Origin: Trichomonas vaginalis G3
Lineage: Eukaryota; Parabasalia; Trichomonadida; Trichomonadidae
Direction: 5' to 3'
Assembly (NCBI RefSeq): GCF_026262505.1
Contig: NC_067203.1
Coordinates: forward strand, 10,788,001-10,852,000
DNA length: 64,000 bases
Under the pieces are notes generated by a model. The model was not told the DNA's origin. It did not search any database and worked only from the letters and a program-made list of their open reading frames with translations. Below, one piece after another: positions 61,395-64,000 of the stretch. Within the stretch, counting starts at the first letter, position 1. Every line of letters starts with the position of its first letter. Both the position numbers and the translations under genes were made by a program.

Positions 61395-62162
61395 TTACTC
61401 CTGGTTGATTCCCTCAAGGATGGATGGGCGGACACCCTCACGAGCTGGAAGGCTGATGAGTGGGTGCTCGTTCTCACCGATGACGAAAACGTTCATGATA
61501 CGTGTGGCGAAGACAGCGCCAGATGTATCCTTAAGGTGAACGATATCGAAGGAGGCCATCTGCTTCTCGATCTTCTGGATTGTTCCGACACGGCCGACGT
61601 TACCACCAGCTGTAACCATGGCAACATCGCCAACCTTGAACTTGATGACGGACTCGACTTCGCCTGTCTTGATGTTGAACTTAAGAGCATCATGGACACG
61701 GACGGATGGGTCGACATAGGAGATTGTACGGCCATCGTGTGTAACGACGTGTGGGATACCCTTGGCGCCGATCTTGAACTGATTGACGCGGAGAAGCTTG
61801 AAGGAAGCTTCCTTAGCCTCGATATGGTGGACGCAGAAACGGCCCTTGCAGTCGTAGATGATACGGAAGAGTTCGTTGGACTTGCCGAGCTCGATGACAT
61901 CCATCAAACCTGTTGGATAACGGTAGTTTGTGCGGACCTTGCCATCGACCTTGACGAGGCGGCGCTTAACGATAGCGACGGCTTCCTTAGCTGTAAGAGC
62001 GTATTTAAGGCGGTCACGAAGGAAGATGTTGATTGGAAGGCATTCACGGAGTTTGTGTGGACCTGTGGATGGGTGGGAAGCGAACTTACCAGCGGACTTA
62101 GCGAGAAGCCAGTGGTGTGGAGCTGTGAGACGCTTAAGGTGGAAACGTTGGCAGCGAGGCAT
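61395..62162 (-). CDS. RPS4: 40S ribosomal protein eS4
   Basis: The 255-residue protein matches eS4 along its length: HLKRLTAPHHWLLAKSAGKF, STGPHKLRECLP, FLRDRLKYAL, KVDGKVRTNYRYPTG, IYDCKGRF, KGIPHVVTHDGRT, and the KOW-like part VGDVAMVTAGGNVGRVGTIQ, ending ATRIMNVFVIGENEHPLISL. S4 RNA-binding, central and KOW domains are in the usual order. Length is close to the 260-265 of other eukaryotes. Codons are strongly C/G-ending. The stop codon lies within TAAA, the usual trichomonad poly(A) signal. The upstream DNA has a CTCTTCCTTTTT pyrimidine tract about 20 bases before the ATG. Confidence 0.97.
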   Translation of the reverse strand: MPRCQRFHLKRLTAPHHWLLAKSAGKFASHPSTGPHKLRECLPINIFLRDRLKYALTAKEAVAIVKRRLVKVDGKVRTNYRYPTGLMDVIELGKSNELFRIIYDCKGRFCVHHIEAKEASFKLLRVNQFKIGAKGIPHVVTHDGRTISYVDPSVRVHDALKFNIKTGEVESVIKFKVGDVAMVTAGGNVGRVGTIQKIEKQMASFDIVHLKDTSGAVFATRIMNVFVIGENEHPLISLPAREGVRPSILEGINQE

Positions 62163-62250
62163 TACTTTTCCAAAAAGGAAGAGCCACGACGATTATTATT
62201 TTCTCAAATTTGAAATTTCAAAAAAAAATTATAAAAAAGGAAAAAATTTT

Positions 62251-62321
62251 GGTTCCACCAGGAATCGAACCTGGATTTAGGGATTCAGAGTCCCCAGTGA
62301 TAGCCATTACACTATGGAACC
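62251..62321 (-). tRNA. trnQ-CUG: tRNA-Gln (anticodon CUG)
   Basis: The 71-base reverse strand folds as a cloverleaf: acceptor GGTTCCA / TGGAACC, D-arm GTGTAATGGCTATCACT, anticodon stem GGGGA / TCCCT with loop CTCTGAA giving CUG, and T-arm CCAGGTTCGATTCCTGG. No intron or encoded CCA. A run of T follows the 3' end on its strand. It lies about 90 bases from the start of eS4 on the same strand. Confidence 0.97.
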
Positions 62322-62407
62322 TTCACTTTTTCTTTATTGACTTTTTATTAAAGATTATTATCACCATATATAGGGAACTTCCCTTGTAATAAAAAGAATA
62401 ATTATTC

Positions 62408-63100
62408 ATGCAAAATGATCAAAACAAAGGGAAAAAGACTTCAAACCGATCGGTCTTAGATAACAGACGAATTATTATTTCCATACATTCGAGTATTCCT
62501 ATTCAAGTTATTACTGCGATCAAAGATACAATAAAAACTATTCGATCTGTTGGTTTAGATGTATCTGAATACGTTCCTGAAACAACTATATCAGTTACTT
62601 ACCAGAAGAAAGCGATGAAACCAATGATTTATTTTGAACCTCCATCAATAGATGAAGAATTTCTTTCTAACATCGAAGAAAATTCTATAATACACACAGA
62701 CAAGTACGATGATATCGATCTAAAGACATATGCTTCCTATTTTAATATCATCCTATTACCAAAAAAGCCTGAAGACATTGTATCATCCCTACGATTCGTG
62801 CTTGTAGAAAATAGTATAATAGGAGAAGGTTATTCTGTTAGAGTTTATGGAGATTTATGGAAAGAAGTTTTATCTCAAATACCAGGGATAGATACTACGT
62901 ATTCCAATGCAATATCGGCAGCAACAAGGAATAGAGCAGAAATGTTTCAAAGTATTGATTCAATAACGACATCAAATGGCAAAAAAATTAACGAAAGATC
63001 ATTGAAGAATATAGAGCTATTCTTTACCTCGGAATCGCCTGATACTCTTTTTGTTCCATCAGGGAATAATAGGAAAAGAAAAGAGCCAAACCCTGCATGA
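62408..63100 (+). CDS. hypothetical protein, 230 aa
   Basis: Starts MQNDQNKGKKTSNRS directly within an initiator-like TTATTCATG; the next ATG is out of frame. The product is a mixed alpha/beta protein with YFEPPSIDEEFLSNIEENSI and FNIILLPKKPEDIVSSLRF, and has a basic tail (NNRKRKEPNPA) that could be a nuclear signal. No family is recognised. It is divergent from tRNA-Gln with about 90 bases between. Confidence 0.65.
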   Translation: MQNDQNKGKKTSNRSVLDNRRIIISIHSSIPIQVITAIKDTIKTIRSVGLDVSEYVPETTISVTYQKKAMKPMIYFEPPSIDEEFLSNIEENSIIHTDKYDDIDLKTYASYFNIILLPKKPEDIVSSLRFVLVENSIIGEGYSVRVYGDLWKEVLSQIPGIDTTYSNAISAATRNRAEMFQSIDSITTSNGKKINERSLKNIELFFTSESPDTLFVPSGNNRKRKEPNPA

Positions 63101-63739
63101 AGTTAATTTGGGCAGTTCTCTACTAATTCACTATAAATTGTTTGTATATATTATCATATTTTAGCTAATTTTTTTACATATGAATGCGTATTCCATATTT
63201 CCCATTTTTAAAATATTGGAGTTGCGTTTTGTGAGATGACTGGTATGCAATCCCCAAGTACATAAGCATAAATCTTTTGTTAAAAATATTGTGATTCATA
63301 TATTTTTCAGTTATATTACTATATTATCGAACCCAAATCATGTAAATCCGGTTAGAGTTAAGTAAACATAAAGCAAATTCGATAACCAATTCATCCTTAA
63401 TGCTGAATCTGAAATGAATCTTACTTAAATTATCCTACACTCCCTTCTCATTAAAAAGATGGATAGTTCCGCAAATATCTATATTTTTGATAATTAAAGT
63501 TGTTTTCTTAGATAAGCGGAATGTTCTCTCACTTTTTCACCGAAATTCAACAGCATTTTCAATATGGGCTCAAATACTACAAGTTCATTTAATAACAAAA
63601 GGGCTGGTATAAATTGGAAACTCATAACATATAACTACGAAAGAAATTCTCATAGATCTAAAGATATTTCTAGAAAAAGAGATTAAAAACTTGGTTAATT
63701 TAAGGGATAGATAGATAGTATTTAGTATAATAATATAAA
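63101..63739. other. intergenic stretch between convergent genes
   Basis: AT-rich, with a short GATA run near 63706. No gene is seen. Confidence 0.55.
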
Positions 63740-64000
63740 TTATAATTGTTCAACACCGAAGACTTCATTGAAGTCAAAGAAATCTGTAAAGTCAGAGAAG
63801 AATAAGCTGTCTATTTCGTTATTCAACTCTTTAGATGTAATTCCCGCACTAATTTGTCTGTTTGGTTTAACATGGTTATGAATTGGAGCTTCAGAAACAG
63901 AACTTTCTGAAACGTTATCTTCACAGGATGAGGATGATTCCTCGCTCATCTCACGTTTCTTTCTGTGACGTTCGAGGAGCATGAATCTAGCTTTAATTGC
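63740..64000 (-). CDS. 3' part of a gene cut by the window edge, possibly Myb-like
   Basis: The frame is open to the last base of the window and reads AIKARFMLLERHRKKREMSE, then an S/E-rich acidic segment and a C-terminal part rich in F and D (SLFFSDFTDFFDFNEVF). RFMLLERHRKK resembles the end of a Myb/SANT repeat, and the acidic F/D-rich tail resembles an activation domain, so a Myb-like transcription factor is possible. Only the C-terminal 86 codons are present, so this is weak. Confidence 0.45.
   Translation of the reverse strand, partial: AIKARFMLLERHRKKREMSEESSSSCEDNVSESSVSEAPIHNHVKPNRQISAGITSKELNNEIDSLFFSDFTDFFDFNEVFGVEQL

Noticed and set aside
61464-62213. 249-codon open frame antisense to eS4
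   Set aside because: It is a shadow of the strongly biased codons of eS4; composition and lack of similarity argue against a gene.

Overview
The window looks like nuclear DNA of a trichomonad parabasalid (Trichomonas/Tritrichomonas type). Supporting signs are an AT-rich, essentially intron-less gene layout, BspA-type leucine-rich and DUF3447-type ankyrin proteins, TCATTTTT-like initiator elements a few bases before many start codons, and a very dense load of mariner, MULE and capsid-bearing (Polinton-like) elements. This is inference from content; no species is claimed.

Layout. 1-2535 is a 133-bp satellite of 19 apparently identical units that runs off the left edge. 2536-5071 is AT-rich gene-free DNA with a 35-bp direct repeat and a GC-rich hairpin. 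5072-29659 is the dominant feature: a 24.6-kb near-perfect palindrome made of two head-to-head copies (about 12.3 kb each) of a capsid-bearing, Polinton-like element, with poly(A)/poly(T) ends and a possible 4-5 bp target duplication. Each arm holds about 15 genes: a probable major capsid protein, an SF3/D5-like helicase, an A32-like packaging ATPase, a possible single-strand binding protein, and several unknown or minor structural proteins. No PolB, integrase or protease is recognisable. The centre is an imperfect palindrome around AAAAATTTTT, which resembles a copied hairpin end. The element is treated as a young fossil with roughly ten breaks in the left arm and about half as many in the right.

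29688-32225 holds a MULE transposase gene and a 65-bp direct repeat. 32245-33543 is a mariner with TA target duplication and one frameshift. 35298-36495 is a MULE-type short element with 34-bp terminal repeats and a 10-bp target duplication, carrying a gene-like segment and a 121-bp tandem repeat. 39021-40777 is a long-TIR element with no gene inside.

The right half is mostly host genes: a type I surface protein, a coiled-coil protein with a decayed partial duplicate 4 kb away, translation factor eIF5B, a BspA-like LRR protein, a possible CH-domain protein, a Nup133-like nucleoporin, armadillo-like proteins, ribosomal protein eS4, tRNA-Glu(UUC), tRNA-Gln(CUG) and several unknown proteins. Between 55.4 and 58.9 kb an ankyrin gene is followed by four lone ankyrin repeats, each separated by 0.5-0.75 kb of T-rich minisatellite. 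eIF5B and eS4 are visibly richer in C-ending codons than their neighbours, as expected of highly expressed genes.
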